From: Punica granatum
Taxonomy: Eukaryota > Streptophyta > Magnoliopsida > Myrtales > Lythraceae
Length of the DNA stretch: 64,000 nt
Direction of reading: 5' to 3'
NCBI RefSeq assembly: GCF_007655135.1
Contig: NC_045128.1
Coordinates: forward strand, 24,088,811 to 24,152,810
The first letter of the stretch is position 1, and each line of letters opens with the position of its first letter. Positions 1-11,900 of the stretch are shown piece by piece. The notes beneath the pieces were generated by a model that saw only the letters and a program-made list of their open reading frames with translations, did no database searches and was not told the origin of the DNA. A program made the translations under genes and the position numbers.

Positions 1-820
1 TGCGATATCGTGACAATAATGTAAATTGTAAATTACACGAAAGCCGAGAACGGACTCAAAACGGGAAGAGGAAGCCTTATGCAACCCGTACGAGTCTAAG
101 AGGCTCTCAGTTACTTCTCCTTGGAGATAGCCGAGAGGTCCCATGGCCCTAATGGGGTTCCACGAGGTTTCCCCGTCTCATTTCAAATCATTCCTCGCAT
201 GCTTAAACGTCAAACATAATAAATGACACGATTAAACGAAAGTCGGTATTGCCATGATTTGAATAACGCATTCGAACATGCAAACATGCACAAACAAGTT
301 ATTTAAGGAATCGATAAAACAATACCGACTTCATGTGCGTGAGAAAATACGATGAAACTCGGGAATCAAGCTTGGATCGGGTCAAGAAGATCGTTCCTTG
401 CCCGAAAGGAGCAAGAGAGCATTCGGTCGCCTCCCTTGGAGGGAAATCCGTGAGCTCTTTGCCTTTCCCGGGTCGGGATGTTCTTCTCGACTACGATCCA
501 AGTGTTTCCCGACATGCTAGCATATAAATCGAGGATAAATATGCATGGTATAACATGGAAAGTGCATAAAGATTAAAACTTGGAAATAAAACATACATAA
601 AACCCCTTATAACTCCATAAACACAATGAGAATGTAAAAGTCCTAGCTCCTCTAAGTCGGGAATGGCCATACCTAGTCCCGAGATGCGGGATGGGACCTT
701 CAAGAGTCGGGTTGGACCGTTGATGGGTCGGATTTGGGCTGTTTTCGTTGAACAGACCCGAATGGCATCAAACAGACCCGGCTGAAATACTGGACAGACC
801 CGAGTGGCACAAGTCGGGTC

Positions 821-1120
821 GGACGTCGCCACGGAGGTTCCCGATGGAATTTTGAGGCAAGGTCAGTGTCTCCTGACTCCTAACTGACCCCCGGAGGTGA
901 CTGTGGTGGTCGTTTGGTCCCAGAGTTATCGGGTCGACCCGTATAGCCCTGCAAAGATCACGGAAAACCGAGCATGTCTGGAAATTCGGACCCGTCTGGC
1001 ACCAGTCGGGTCGGACATCGCCACGGAGGCTCCCGATGGAATTTTTGAGCAAGGTCAACGGCTCCCGACTGCTAACTCACCTCTGGAGGTGGCTGTGATG
1101 GTCGTTGTCCGAAAAGAGTC
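821..1120. repeat. 192-bp tandem duplication inside the LTR
   Basis: The block starting ggacgtcgccacggagg at 821 recurs as ggacatcgccacggagg at 1013, a period of 192 bp, and both are followed by the same gatggaattttgag and ggaggtg segments. The 5' LTR has the same pair at 17912 and 18104. The diverged LTR at 22527-28951 has three copies, so the unit number varies within the family. Confidence 0.8.
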
Positions 1121-1649
1121 TCGGATCGACCCGATCTGCAAGAAAACCGCACAAACAGTCAGAAATTTCGACCTGACTGGGCAGTCGGGCTGTTTCTTCT
1201 TCCTGGGGTTAAACCGACGGGTTTGTCTTGGATTTCTTGACTCCCTGACACCCTAGGGTTGTGTGGGGAGGTGATTGATGGGTTTTGGTAGCTCAAACCG
1301 ACTTGGAAAGGCTTGAAACCCGGTTTGACAGTTTTTACCCGTGAAGGACCAAATCTGTCCAGATTTTGTTCAAGGCTGGTTCTATGGCTTAGAGGCTTCA
1401 AACTTAAAATCTAAGTTCAGAAATGGATAGAGGGGGTCAAAAACATGTGGGATATGAAGTTTGGTAAAGTTTGGATTTAAGCCGGGATGGATTCCGACTT
1501 AAGACTTTGCCCGGTTTTGCTTGGTTTTGCTTGCTGGAAATAGCTGAAGATTGCTGCGGTTTGCTATGGAGTTTGAGAGCTTTTGGAGAGTGAGAAATGC
1601 TAGAGAGAGAGTCCTTGAAGGTCCCCCCCTAAGTTAATGACTTAGAAAG

Positions 1650-1657
1650 TATATATA
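1650..1657 (-). promoter_or_regulatory. TATA box copy in the 3' LTR
   Basis: Minus strand reads CCTATATATA. It is the same motif as at 18741-18748 and would drive outward transcription into flanking DNA left of the element if active. Confidence 0.5.
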
Positions 1658-3279
1658 GGCTATGCTTAAGTGCAATTAAGTGTGAAAAGTGCAATTAAGG
1701 GGCATGGATTAGGAGATCCGAATTTGTTTAATGAAGGAAGAAGATATTCTTGCAAGTGGCATTGATGGAGAAGAGATAAAACATTAATGAGCATTGATGG
1801 GGAGTTGGAGTGCAAGAATGAAACACTTAGATATTTTAGGGGATAAGTGTGCAAGTTGTCTTCTTATCTTCATGGAGATGAAGAAGACCAAGGAGAGGAC
1901 ACCTAGGGCAAGGATGGGGCGGCTAGGCCTAATCCGTGGGTCCCACGACCTAAGAGAAGAATCCGGGAGAAAGCTCGGGTCTCGATTGGTCGCGTATTCG
2001 AAGTTCGTGGTTCGTGATTGAACGTTGAATTGTCGATCTGCGCGAGAAAACGGGTTTAATGAGCCTTAGATTGGCATTTTTCATGGAGAAATGTCCCGAA
2101 AGCATATGAGGCTCGGAAGCCGGTTTTGCTCATTACAGATGACCAGAGCGAAGTCGTCCGCTTCTGACAGCATATCTTGTGTCTGCATCTCACGTTGGTC
2201 ATTTTGACATCAATTGTCAGACAACGTGAACAATTATCCCTTAAGCCGGTAATGCTAACGTGGGGTCGGAGACGTCCTAGGAGGTCGAAACTGGATTTCT
2301 CAGGATGACTTCTGAGTTGCTTAGGCACTCCAGAGATTACTGTAATCTCTGTTTGTCAAGGTCAGACCTCCAAGGACTTGAAGAGTGTATCTGAGACCTC
2401 TAAAGCACTGTTCGAGAGATCTATATGAGTTGTGTGATTTATTCCGACGATTCCACATTGAGCCTTGAGAAGGCTAGCATTGTGTAACGTAAGCACTCGG
2501 CATCAAGTTTCCCCAAAGAGGACCTCCGGATATGGATTTCCGCTGAAAATGGTCATTTCCGCTCCTCGGAGGTTACTCGGGAAACCGTGAAGGGTTTTGC
2601 CGTCTGTTTTGCCCCATTGTGAATGTCTGCTAGAGTTTTCTGGGCAATGCGGTATGAACTTCATTTGCCGTAATTCCATCAGACCGTTCTCCGGCTATGC
2701 TCTTCTGAAGAGGGGTATGCTTGTTTTGCCGTTCGGAAGTCATTAGAGGTATCTGTGTGACTTCCAAGAAACAATCTGAAGCATTATTCATGCTCTGTGT
2801 GCTGATGGGGCATGGCCGCGTCTGATATTTGGCATTAACTTTTCTCCAGGAAACCGGCATTTTTGGACTTCCACTGAAAAGTTGTCTGTATACAGAAAGT
2901 TGTTCTGTATAGAGCAGATGATTTGCAAAATGCCTTTGGGGACACTTTTCATCTATTTGGCATTGAAGTGGATTTTTGGAGTCCAATATTGGCTATCTTC
3001 CGATGACCGAGCGAACTATCGGAAAATAATACCGTCCATGTGATATACTGAAAATGCCGGTTTTGGACATTGTTGGATTCTTTGGTCGCTCTGTTGCCCT
3101 TTGGTGACCCCTAGAGTTCTTTTGTCATGTCCATGGGCCGTTTGCTCAATTTTGCCAACTTGAGGATGAATAGTGATTTCTCGCTCTGCCGAGCCGTTTT
3201 CTGTGTTCTGCTCAAGTCGTGGCTTGGATCATTGCTAATATCATTGTTTGGAATGGTGAGCCAAAATGGGGTGCTGACA

Positions 3280-3293
3280 GCTTGCCCCTCTTT
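3280..3293 (-). other. Polypurine tract of element 1
   Basis: Minus strand reads AAAGAGGGGCAAGC directly before the TGTCAGCACC start of the 3' LTR. This is where the plus-strand DNA primer is expected in an LTR retrotransposon. Confidence 0.8.
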
Positions 3294-3493
3294 GACTGCT
3301 TGCTCGAGTAGAGGATGCAATCAAAGATTTCAAAAGCACCCCAGTTTGATAGCAATGATCAAGGTGGAATTTCCTATATGTCCCTCTCCTTTTTGCTTTG
3401 GATATGTAGGATGTTGTACCTAATAAAAGGGAATACGGTGAGATGCGCACAATAGACATGTAGAGTTCGAAACAAAGCTGAAACAGGCAATTA

Positions 3494-3794
3494 AAGTCAG
3501 GACTGACCCGACGGGGATTGACCCCAATGCAAGAAAAGTAGTCGGGACTGACCCGAAGGGAACTGACCCCAATGCAAGAAAAGTAGTCGTGCAAGAAAAG
3601 TAGTCGGGACTGACCCCAATGCAAGAAAAGTAGTCGTGCAAGAAAAGTAGTCGGGACTGACCCGAAGGGGACTAACCCCAATGCAAGAAAAGTGGTCGTG
3701 CAAGAAAAGTAGTCGTGCAAGAAAAATAGTCGGGACTGACTCGAAGGGGACTGACCCCAATGCAAGAAAAGTAGTCGGGACTGACCCGAAGGGG
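3494..3794. repeat. Degenerate short tandem array in the element 1 3' UTR
   Basis: It is built from shuffled blocks: gcaagaaaagtagtcgt (about 17 bp) and gggactgacccgaaggg (about 18 bp), plus gactgaccccaat. They recombine in different orders through the stretch, as expected from slippage or unequal exchange. It lies between pol and the 3' LTR. Confidence 0.85.
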
Positions 3795-3968
3795 TTTGCA
3801 ATATGCACGGGGCGCATACCGAATGAACTGCATAGTTCAAAGGCGCCTACCCGGTGGACTTGCGAGGTGCACGAGCGCTTGCTCGGCGGGTTTGCAATAT
3901 GCACGGGGCGCATACCGAATGAACTGCATGGTTCAAAGGCGCCTACCCGGTGGACTTGCGATGTGCAC
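3792..3968. repeat. 96-bp tandem duplication
   Basis: gggtttgcaatatgcacg begins at 3792 and again at 3888, and the units are nearly identical up to the ggtggacttgcga segment. It bridges the short array on its left and the 56-bp array on its right. Confidence 0.8.
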
Positions 3969-4500
3969 TGCAATCCTGAGAGGGTGCACGCTAATTAAAG
4001 TGCATTGCGGAAATAAATGTGCACTGCAGTCCTGAGAGGGTGCACGCTAATTAAAGTGCATTGCGGAAATAAATGTGCACTGCAGTCCTGAGAGGGTGCA
4101 CGCTAATTAAAGTGCATTGCGGAAATAAATGTGCACTGCAGTCCTGAGAGGGTGCACGCTAATTAAAGTGCATTGCGGAAATAAATGTGCACTGCAGTCG
4201 TGAGAGGGTGCACGCTAATTAAAGTGCATTGCGGAAATAAATGTGCACTGCAGTCCTGAGAGGGTGCACGCTAATTAAAGTGCATTGCGGAAATAAATGT
4301 GCACTGCAATCCTGAGAGGGTGCACGCTAATTAAAGTGCATTGCGGAAATAAATGTGCACTGCAGTCCTGAGAGGGTGCACGCTAATGTGCACTGCAATC
4401 CTGAGAGGGTGCACGCTAATTAAAGTGCATTGCGGAAATAAATGTGCACTGCAGTCCTGAGAGGGTGCACGCTAATTAAAGTGCTTTGCGGAAATAAATG
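3964..4500. repeat. 56-bp tandem array (9 full units plus one 33-bp partial)
   Basis: Units start with tgcactgca at 3964, 4020, 4076, 4132, 4188, 4244, 4300, 4356 (cut to 33 bp), 4389 and 4445. Nine times 56 plus 33 equals the 537-bp length exactly. Units are almost identical, differing mainly at a c/t or c/g site. Each contains gtgcac twice and ctaattaaagtgcattgc. Tandem arrays between pol and the 3' LTR are a known property of Ogre/Tat elements and a proposed source of satellite DNA. Confidence 0.95.
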
Positions 4501-5608
4501 TGCGCGAAGTAAACGCAAACACTGAGGAGTAGTGTGAGGTGTGGAAGGAATCATTGTGTTTCTTCCCTCGTTGATTTCGTCCATGTCGCAATCGATGCTG
4601 TGGTAGGACGTTTCATTGCTCGCCAACTGATTTCGATGTAACTGAGTGCCTGGAGTGTTATCCTGAAGGTCTCTCTTCGGATTTAGACTGTAGTCTTTGG
4701 CATAAGACAGACATGCATTCGTCGAAGAGAAACTCTTTTCGGGGTTCAAATCCTGCTTCCTGCATCTAGAATCAAAAGGGCTAATAGTGGTTGTCAATCC
4801 TACTCTATAACCATAATGAAGATGTATAAAGAAGTCTGAATAATAATGCTTTGGGGATTTGAACATGATGACCATTTAAAGGGGTGGTCGTTTCCCGCTA
4901 AATTGTGACTCGACAGAAAGGCTTATGTTTACAGAACGGGCATGACCCGTAGAATTTGCATTAGGGAAAACGGAGGGATTTTGGGATCCTCCACATCAAG
5001 GATACGACGATTCGACTGCATGTCGAAACGTGTCTTGTGCTGTGAGAGTCAAAGAGAGTTTGCTTGCATCGGAGACCGCCAAACTACTACTTGTTGTCGC
5101 TTCACACTGAGTGTAGCTGTCATTTCATAGTCGAGCTGCCGAAGGCCCCTAACTTTTGCCTAGGTCGCAAGATGCGTGACGACCTAGCGGGGTATTCTTT
5201 TAGACTCTTCTCTCATTTAGAGCTCACCTTTTGCTATGACCGTCCCACTTGGATCTGGTCATACCTCTCGGTTCCTCTAATTTTTGCCTAGAGCACCCTT
5301 TCGGGTTTTCACTCTAGCGAGGATTTCGTTTTGTACTCTCCTTTTGCCACGGTCCCCCTTTGGCGGGATTTTAAACCGTGCCCCTCATTCCCTAATTTTT
5401 GCCCAGGCCGCCTCAAAGAGGTTTTCAACCTAGCGGGAGATTTATTATTTTTCTCTCAGGACAAGTTCAGAGAAAGGGGAAGAGCAGAAACGGGGAGTGT
5501 ATTAATAAGCAAAAATGAATGTGCTGGGAGATTGTACATGCGAAGAAAGTTAAAAAAATGTAATGTTCATTTGAGGAAAACGTCCACAGTGGAATGAGAG
5601 AAACACCA
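4501..5608 (-). other. 3' untranslated region of element 1, pol-proximal part
   Basis: No credible coding sequence was seen on either strand. The part near pol holds the hairpin series at 5160-5432. The rest (4501-5150) has no recognisable motif. Confidence 0.6.
5160..5432. repeat. Five tandem hairpin units with changing stems
   Basis: Units follow a loose frame ttttgc-stem-loop-stem-gcg. Outer arms are ctaggtcg/cgacctag (5160-5167, 5180-5187), tatgacc/ggtcata (5235-5241, 5257-5263), ctagag/ctctag (5288-5293, 5312-5317), cacggt/accgtg (5348-5353, 5375-5380) and an imperfect ccagg/cctag pair near 5403-5432. Inner complementary pairs also occur: accc/gggt in unit 3, tccc/ggga in unit 4 and cctc/gagg in unit 5. 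Stem sequence differs between units while pairing is kept. Confidence 0.65.
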
Positions 5609-5971
5609 TCACGGATAGTATTTCTTGAGTGTATCAGCGTTGACCGGAAGAGCGTTCTTGTTCCCGTCCATATCATTGAGAATGATTGCCCCCCCGTCAA
5701 AGACTTCTTTAACAATGAAGGGACCGTCGTATTTGTAAGCAAACTTGCCCCTGGAATCAGGGGCGATATGCAAAACTTTCCGCAGGACGAGGTCGCCGGG
5801 GCTGAACTCGCGGGGACGAACTTTCTTGTTAAAAGCTCGGGCCATTCTTTGCTGATAGCACTGACCGTGGCAAAGTGCTGTTAGCCGCCTCTCATCAATG
5901 AGATTGAGCTGTTCGTAGCGTTGCTTCGCCCACTCTGCTTCCTTGAGCTTGGACTCGGCAAGGATCCTCAT
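5609..5971 (-). pseudogene. Detached integrase C-terminal tail of gag-pol
   Basis: A 120-residue reading frame overlaps the end of the main gag-pol frame in a different phase. It contains the expected post-catalytic integrase tail: a segment of charged heptads (ESKLKEAEWAKQR), then FSPGDLVLRK and KYDGPFIVKEV, which look like the SH3-like C-terminal integrase domain, ending near LKKYYP. In related polyproteins this follows the EAVLPIEVEI segment without interruption. Here the upstream frame reads on out of phase after that point, so a small indel near 5970-5980 separates the two parts. The product would not be made as part of the polyprotein without a frameshift. Confidence 0.85.
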
Positions 5972-8900
5972 AGAGGATCTCTACTTCGATTGGAAGAACT
6001 GCTTCCATGCCGTAGACCAAAGAATATGGGGTTGATCCAGTGGACGAGCGGATAGAGGTCCGATACGCCAAGAGTGCGAACGGGAGCATCTCGTGCCAGT
6101 CTCTGTAATTAACTGTCATCTTTTCAATGATTTTCTTTATGTTCTTATTTGCTGCCTCTACCGCGCCGTTCATTTGCGGACGATACGGAGAGGAGTTGCG
6201 GTGTAGAATCTTGAACTGTGCACAGAGCTCGTCAATGAGCTTATTATTCAAATTCTTGGCGTTGTCTGTCACAATTGTCGCAGGGACCCCATAACGTGCG
6301 ATAATGTCGCGTCTGAGGAAACGTGCCACGGTTTTTGCAGTGACCGATGCAAGGGTGATAGCTTCGATCCATTTGGTGAAGTAATCGATAGCTACCAATA
6401 TGTACAAGTGCCCATTGGATGCTTTGGGGTTAATAGGACCAATCACGTCCATGCCCCACATTGAAAAGGGCCACGGAGCAGCCATTGGATGCAGCTCGTT
6501 GGGTGGTGCTCTGATCTGATTTGCGTAAACTTGACACAAGTGACAATGCCTGACATGTTTGACGCAGTCAGTCTCCATGGTGGACCAGAAATACCCAAGT
6601 CGCATGAGCTTCTTTGCTAGCATGAGCCCGTTCATGTGAGGTCCGCAATTTCCCTCGTGCACTTCTTCCATGAGGCGTTGTGCCTCATTCTCATCAACAC
6701 ACCGAAGCAGTGTGGCATCGAATGAACGGCGGTAAAGGGTTTCACCACTCAGGAAAAAATTTGCCGCAATGCGCCGAAGAGTCCTCCGGTCATGTCGATC
6801 GGTGAATGCTGGGGATTGACCCGTTTGTAGCAAGTGTTTAATGTCTGCGTACCACGGTTTGCCGTCGACAGCATCGATTACATCGCAATGGGAAGGACCC
6901 TGAGCAATCTCAAACTCGAGGGGCTCGATGAGATTCTCTTTTGTGATGCTAACCATGGAAGCAAGTGTTGCGAGTGCATCGGCGAATTGGTTCTTCATGC
7001 GCGGTGTGTATGTAAATGAGATGTCCTTGAAGTTTTCTGTCAAGTCTTCAAGGTACTCATGATATGGCACCAGTTTTGGATCTTTCGCCTTCCACTGTTT
7101 GAGTGTCTGAAAGATTGTGAGCATGGAATCTCCAAACACTTCAAGCTCCTTGACTTTGAGGTCGATTGCAGCCTGCAAGCCGAGGATACATGCCTCATAT
7201 TCGGCTATGTTGTTGGTGCAGGGGAAATCAATCTTCGCTGCAACAGGAAAATGACGCCCTTCCGGGGATATCAGCACTGCGCCAATCCCTGATCCGGTGG
7301 AATTGACTGCCCCATCGAAATACATCTTCCATCTGGTTACTTCCTCCTCACCACTCATTTGGAGGATTTTTTCGTCTGGGAAGTCAGAGTCGATCGGTGT
7401 GTCATCGACAATCGGGAACTCTGCTAGATGATCTGCTATCGCTTGGCCCTTGATTGATGTGCGCGACACATATTCGATGTCGTACTCCGCCAGTTGGCAA
7501 CGCCATTTTGCTATATTCCTCATGGAGGACGGAGTGCTAAGTAGATATTTCAAAGGGTTTGTCTTCGACAGCAGGCGAATAGTATGGTAGAGAGTGTATT
7601 GCCGGAGCCTCTGCATGACCCACACAAGTGCGCAACACATTTTCTCTATCTCAGGGTAGTTGGACTCCCCTTCAGTGAACTTTTTGCTTAAATAATAAAT
7701 TGCTCGCTCTGCGTGAGATGACTCGTCCTTTTGCCCTAACATGCATCCGATGGATTGTCGGCGCACCGTCAAGTACAAAATGAGAGGACGATCAGGTGAA
7801 GGTGGAACTAACACCGGCGGCTGAATTAGATATGCCTTGATGGTATCAAAAGCTTTCTGACACTCATCATCCCATTCGACCGCTGCATTTTTGCGAAGCA
7901 GACGGAAGAGTGGTTGGCACTTGTTTGTCAAATTTGCAATGAAACGCGCGATGTAATTCAGCTGTCCTAAGAAGCTCCTCACTTCGCGCACTGTCGACGG
8001 AGGGGGTAATTCCATGATCGCTTTAACTTTGTCAGGATCGACCTTGATGCCTTCCTCACTAACTATAAACCCTAACAATTTCCCTGACTTGACGCCAAAT
8101 GTGCATTTTGCTGGGTTAAGTCGGAGTTTGTATTTCTTGAGGCGGTTGAACAATCGTTTGAGGTTAACCAAATGATCTTCTCCTTCTTTGGACTTCGCGA
8201 TCATGTCGTCGACATAGACCTCGATCCCTTTATGCATCATGTCATGAAAGAGAGTGACCATTGCCCGTTGATAGGTCGCCCCGGCATTTTTGAGACCGAA
8301 AGGCATGACCTTGTAGCAAAATGTACCCCACATCGTGATGAATGTGGTCTTGACTTTGTCTTCTTCGGCCATTTGAATCTGATTGTATCCAGAGAAATCG
8401 TCCATGAAGGAGAATTGTGTGTGGCGCGCTGTATTGTCCACCAAGACATCGATGTGTGGCAGCGGAAAATTATCCTTTGGGCTAGCCCTATTGAGATCTC
8501 GGTAGTCGATGCAGACTCTGACTTTCCCATTTTTCTTCTCCACTGGAACAATGTTCGCTACCCATTCAGAGTAATTGCATACCTCCAAGAATCCCGCATC
8601 TACTTGCTTGATGACTTCTTCCTTAATGCATAAGAGAAGGTCAGCTCGTTGACGTCGCAAGTGTTGGCGTTTGGGTGGGAATCTTTCAGTATCGAGTGGG
8701 AGGAAATGCCTCACGATTGAGGGGTCTAGGCCTGGCATATCGGCGTAGGACCAAGCAAAGACCTCCTGATACTCTGTCAAGAAGTCGATCATTCGGGCCC
8801 TCTGTGCAGGGTCGAGCCCCGTTCCGATTCTAAGGGTGCGTGGTTCGTCTGCCTTGCCTATGTTGATGTCTTCGGTTGGCTCGACGGAAGTGAGTTGATG

Positions 8901-11900
8901 GTTTTCGAGACGATGCAAACTCTCTTCTATCTCGGGCACGCGACCGTCCTCGTCAAGTCCTTCCCCGAAGTATATGGGTAGGGACTTTCCGAGATGTGTT
9001 TCGAGTGAATCCGAATCGTTATATCCATGATTTGGATTCGATTGGAGCACATCGGCAACTATGGCCGAGTAGAGCGGAATTGAAGTCCAGTTGGTAAGCT
9101 CCTCATCTTCCTGCACAGGGCGGATATGAACCTTAGAAGATGTCTCCTCAGTGACGGCATATATGGCTGGCAAAGCCAAAAACGCTTCAACTGCATCCGA
9201 AGAGAAGTCATCTGTTTCCGTGATCGAGTTCTCTGAGGTGCCTCCCATGATTTGTGGTGGTGTTGCAAAAAACTGTGAGAGTGGTGGAAACGGCATGCTC
9301 CTATAGAGCTTCTCATAATGTGCAACAAGGCGGTGTAGATGTTTTCCACGACGAGCTTGCATGATCTCATGGCAGGAGGGGCGAAAGCCCAGTCCCCTCC
9401 TATTGCGGTATTCCTCCATTTCAATCGGTCGAAGGATTCCCTGTGCACGTGCCCCGAGTCCAGTTCCAGGGACATAATTGTTCTTCAAGAGAACCTTTCC
9501 AATCATCCGATCAGTTCGTGATGGACTGACCTCTCCGTAATCTCGAATTACGGAGATCACGTCGAAAGAATGGAAGGGAAGATTCTGATCTTCTCCAATG
9601 CTAATATAAGGGATGGTCGTTTCTTTATAGACTGCATAATCTTCCTCGCCATTGACAGTGATGAGTTTGCCTTCGGCAAAGAATTTCAACTTCTGGTGCA
9701 ATGATGAAGGAACGGCGCCGGCGGCGTGAATCCATGGCCTTCCAAGTAGGAGACTAAAAGCATTGGGTATTTCCAGGATCTGGAAGGTAATAGAGAATGA
9801 GCAAGGACCCACATCGATTAGGAGATCAATTTCGCCGTTCACCACTCTCTTAGAGCCGTCAAAGGCTCGAACGGTGGTCTTGCTTGCACGAATGCGACTC
9901 ATGTCCACGTTCATCTGTTTCAACGTGGAGACGGGGCAAACGTTAAGAGCAGAGCCGTTGTCGATCATGACTCGACCAACGACGTGGTTGTTGCACTTGC
10001 AAACTATGTGCAATGCCCGCAAGTGTCCTTGTCCTTCCGTGGGAATTTCGTCTTCCGAAATGGAAATCTGATTCGAGAAAATAGAATTCACCGTCTCCTC
10101 GATTCTATTCGGTGCAGTATCTTTCGGGACTTGTGCCGCAGTGAGAACTTTCAGCAAAGCGTTCCGATGAGGTTCGGAGTTTAAAAGCAATGCGAGCAAC
10201 GATATATGAGCTGGTGACTTGCTCATTTGCTCGACCACTTTGTATTCGCTTGCTTTGATCACCTTCATGAAATCTTCGGCTTCTTGATCGGTGACCTTCT
10301 TTGTAGAGAATGACACGGCTTTTGGAGCGATTGAGAACTCAATAGCGGGAGCCTTTCCTTTGTCAACAGGCTCTGGACCCTGATAAACCCGTCCCGAACG
10401 CGTGATTCCCATCGCGCTCATCTCTAGTTCTGCACTGGCAACCTCGCTCTCATATGTCCAGGGAACTCGACTATCGTGATAAGGCTCCTTTGCAGGAACT
10501 TCTATAACGAACGGGACGGGAGCGAATGCGACTTCTACTGGAGCATAGTTAATGGCAAATGGAGTTGAGGCCTTTTGCGTGTCTTCTTCCTCCTCAATAG
10601 CAGCAATGCTAATCATGTTCACAGAAGGTCCTGAACCTGATCCATGATCAGGAAGAGGATTTGCACGGACATTCGGCGGTTTCACCTCATTAAAGGAGAT
10701 TTGTCTTGCATCAATCATCTCCTGAATTTTATCCCGGAGTCTCCAACAAGTGTCCAAGGTATGACCAGGAGCACCCTGATGAAATTCGCATCGAAGATTC
10801 TGGTTCTGCATGGACGGATCGAAACGGGGATTTGGTGCTTCTGTTTTGATCTTGTCGCCTGCCAGGAGCTGTCTGAATATGTGAGAGGGAGGAGCCGGTA
10901 AATTGGTGTATTGCTTGCGTGAACGCGGTTGAGCAGCACTTTCTTGTTGAGTTCTAGGAGCTGGGACACGTTGAGCCGGCTGAGGAGGTCTCGAAGCCGG
11001 GAGTCTAGCTTGTTGAACTTGAACAGGAGGGTACGGTTGCGGAGGTTGCGACTGGATAACAGTGGGCGGGGTTGAGAAATAAGCTTGCGGCGTTTGATGA
11101 GGTTGCACATACTGCACGGGATGCGCATATGGCTGAGAAATCGGTAATGCAGGGGTGTAGTCCACCGACATCGGGTGTGAAGCTTGATGCCCTGAATTGA
11201 CGATGCCAATAGTCGCGTCTTTGCCTCTTCTGGATGTTCCGGCAGTTTGTTTCTTCGGTGTCTCTGTGTCTTTCTTCCTTGCCGGATCTTCAATTCTTCC
11301 TAACTTAACTCCCATGTCCAACTTCTTTCCTGCCTCAATCAGGTCTGAGAAAGAGGAAGTATGAGCCAGGAGATGTGAGTAATATGTGCCTCTGAGCGTA
11401 GAATGAAACAGTTGAACTTGCTGACGCTCAGTGATTGGAGGTATGTGCTTTGCCGCTTTTCCCCTCCATTCCGTTGCGTATGCTTCGAAAGTTTGACTTT
11501 CTTTCATCTCTGTCATGCTAAGATCAAGAAGAGTCGGAGGTGTCTCTGCACAGAATCGGTATTGGTCGAGGAATTTCTGAGAAAGATCTGTCCATGTAGG
11601 GATGTCGCCGGCTTTCAGGGTCATAAACCAATCTAGCGCCGATCCCGTAAGACTGTCTTGGAAAGTCTGGATGACAAATTCTTCGTAATCCCAATACGGA
11701 AGCATTTTGCTATGGTAGTGACGGAGATAATGCCGAGGGTCTTTAGTCCCATCGTACCTCTTAAAATCTGGAATTTTGATCTTAGGGGGTAACAACATGC
11801 CCGGAAAGAGATTCCAGTCACTGTCACCGAAGTCAGGACGAGACGTGCCTGCTTGGAGGGTTCGAATGGTTTCCTCCATTCTCTTCATTCTTTTCTCCTG

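Larger units (their letters stand above)
1..3279 (-). repeat. 3' LTR of element 1 (partial)
   Basis: Aligned by eye with 17092-20370 it shows about 11 substitutions and no indels. It ends in gtgctgaca, the complement of the TGTCAGCAC LTR start. The copy of the TATA motif is at 1650-1657. Short ORFs in it are not genes. Confidence 0.95.

Noticed and set aside
333..3423. Many 60-120-codon ORFs in the LTRs (repeated identically at 17424-20077)
   Set aside because: They are duplicated because the LTR is duplicated, have no family resemblance, and lie on both strands of non-coding LTR.
3241..3973. Three long minus-strand frames (199, 158 and 73 aa) rich in FSCIGV / LLFLHDYF repeats
   Set aside because: They are translations of the short tandem array in the 3' UTR; the repeated peptides follow the DNA repeat unit.
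4735..4765. ggttcaaatcctgcttcc, like a tRNA T-arm
   Set aside because: No matching D-arm, anticodon stem or acceptor stem nearby.
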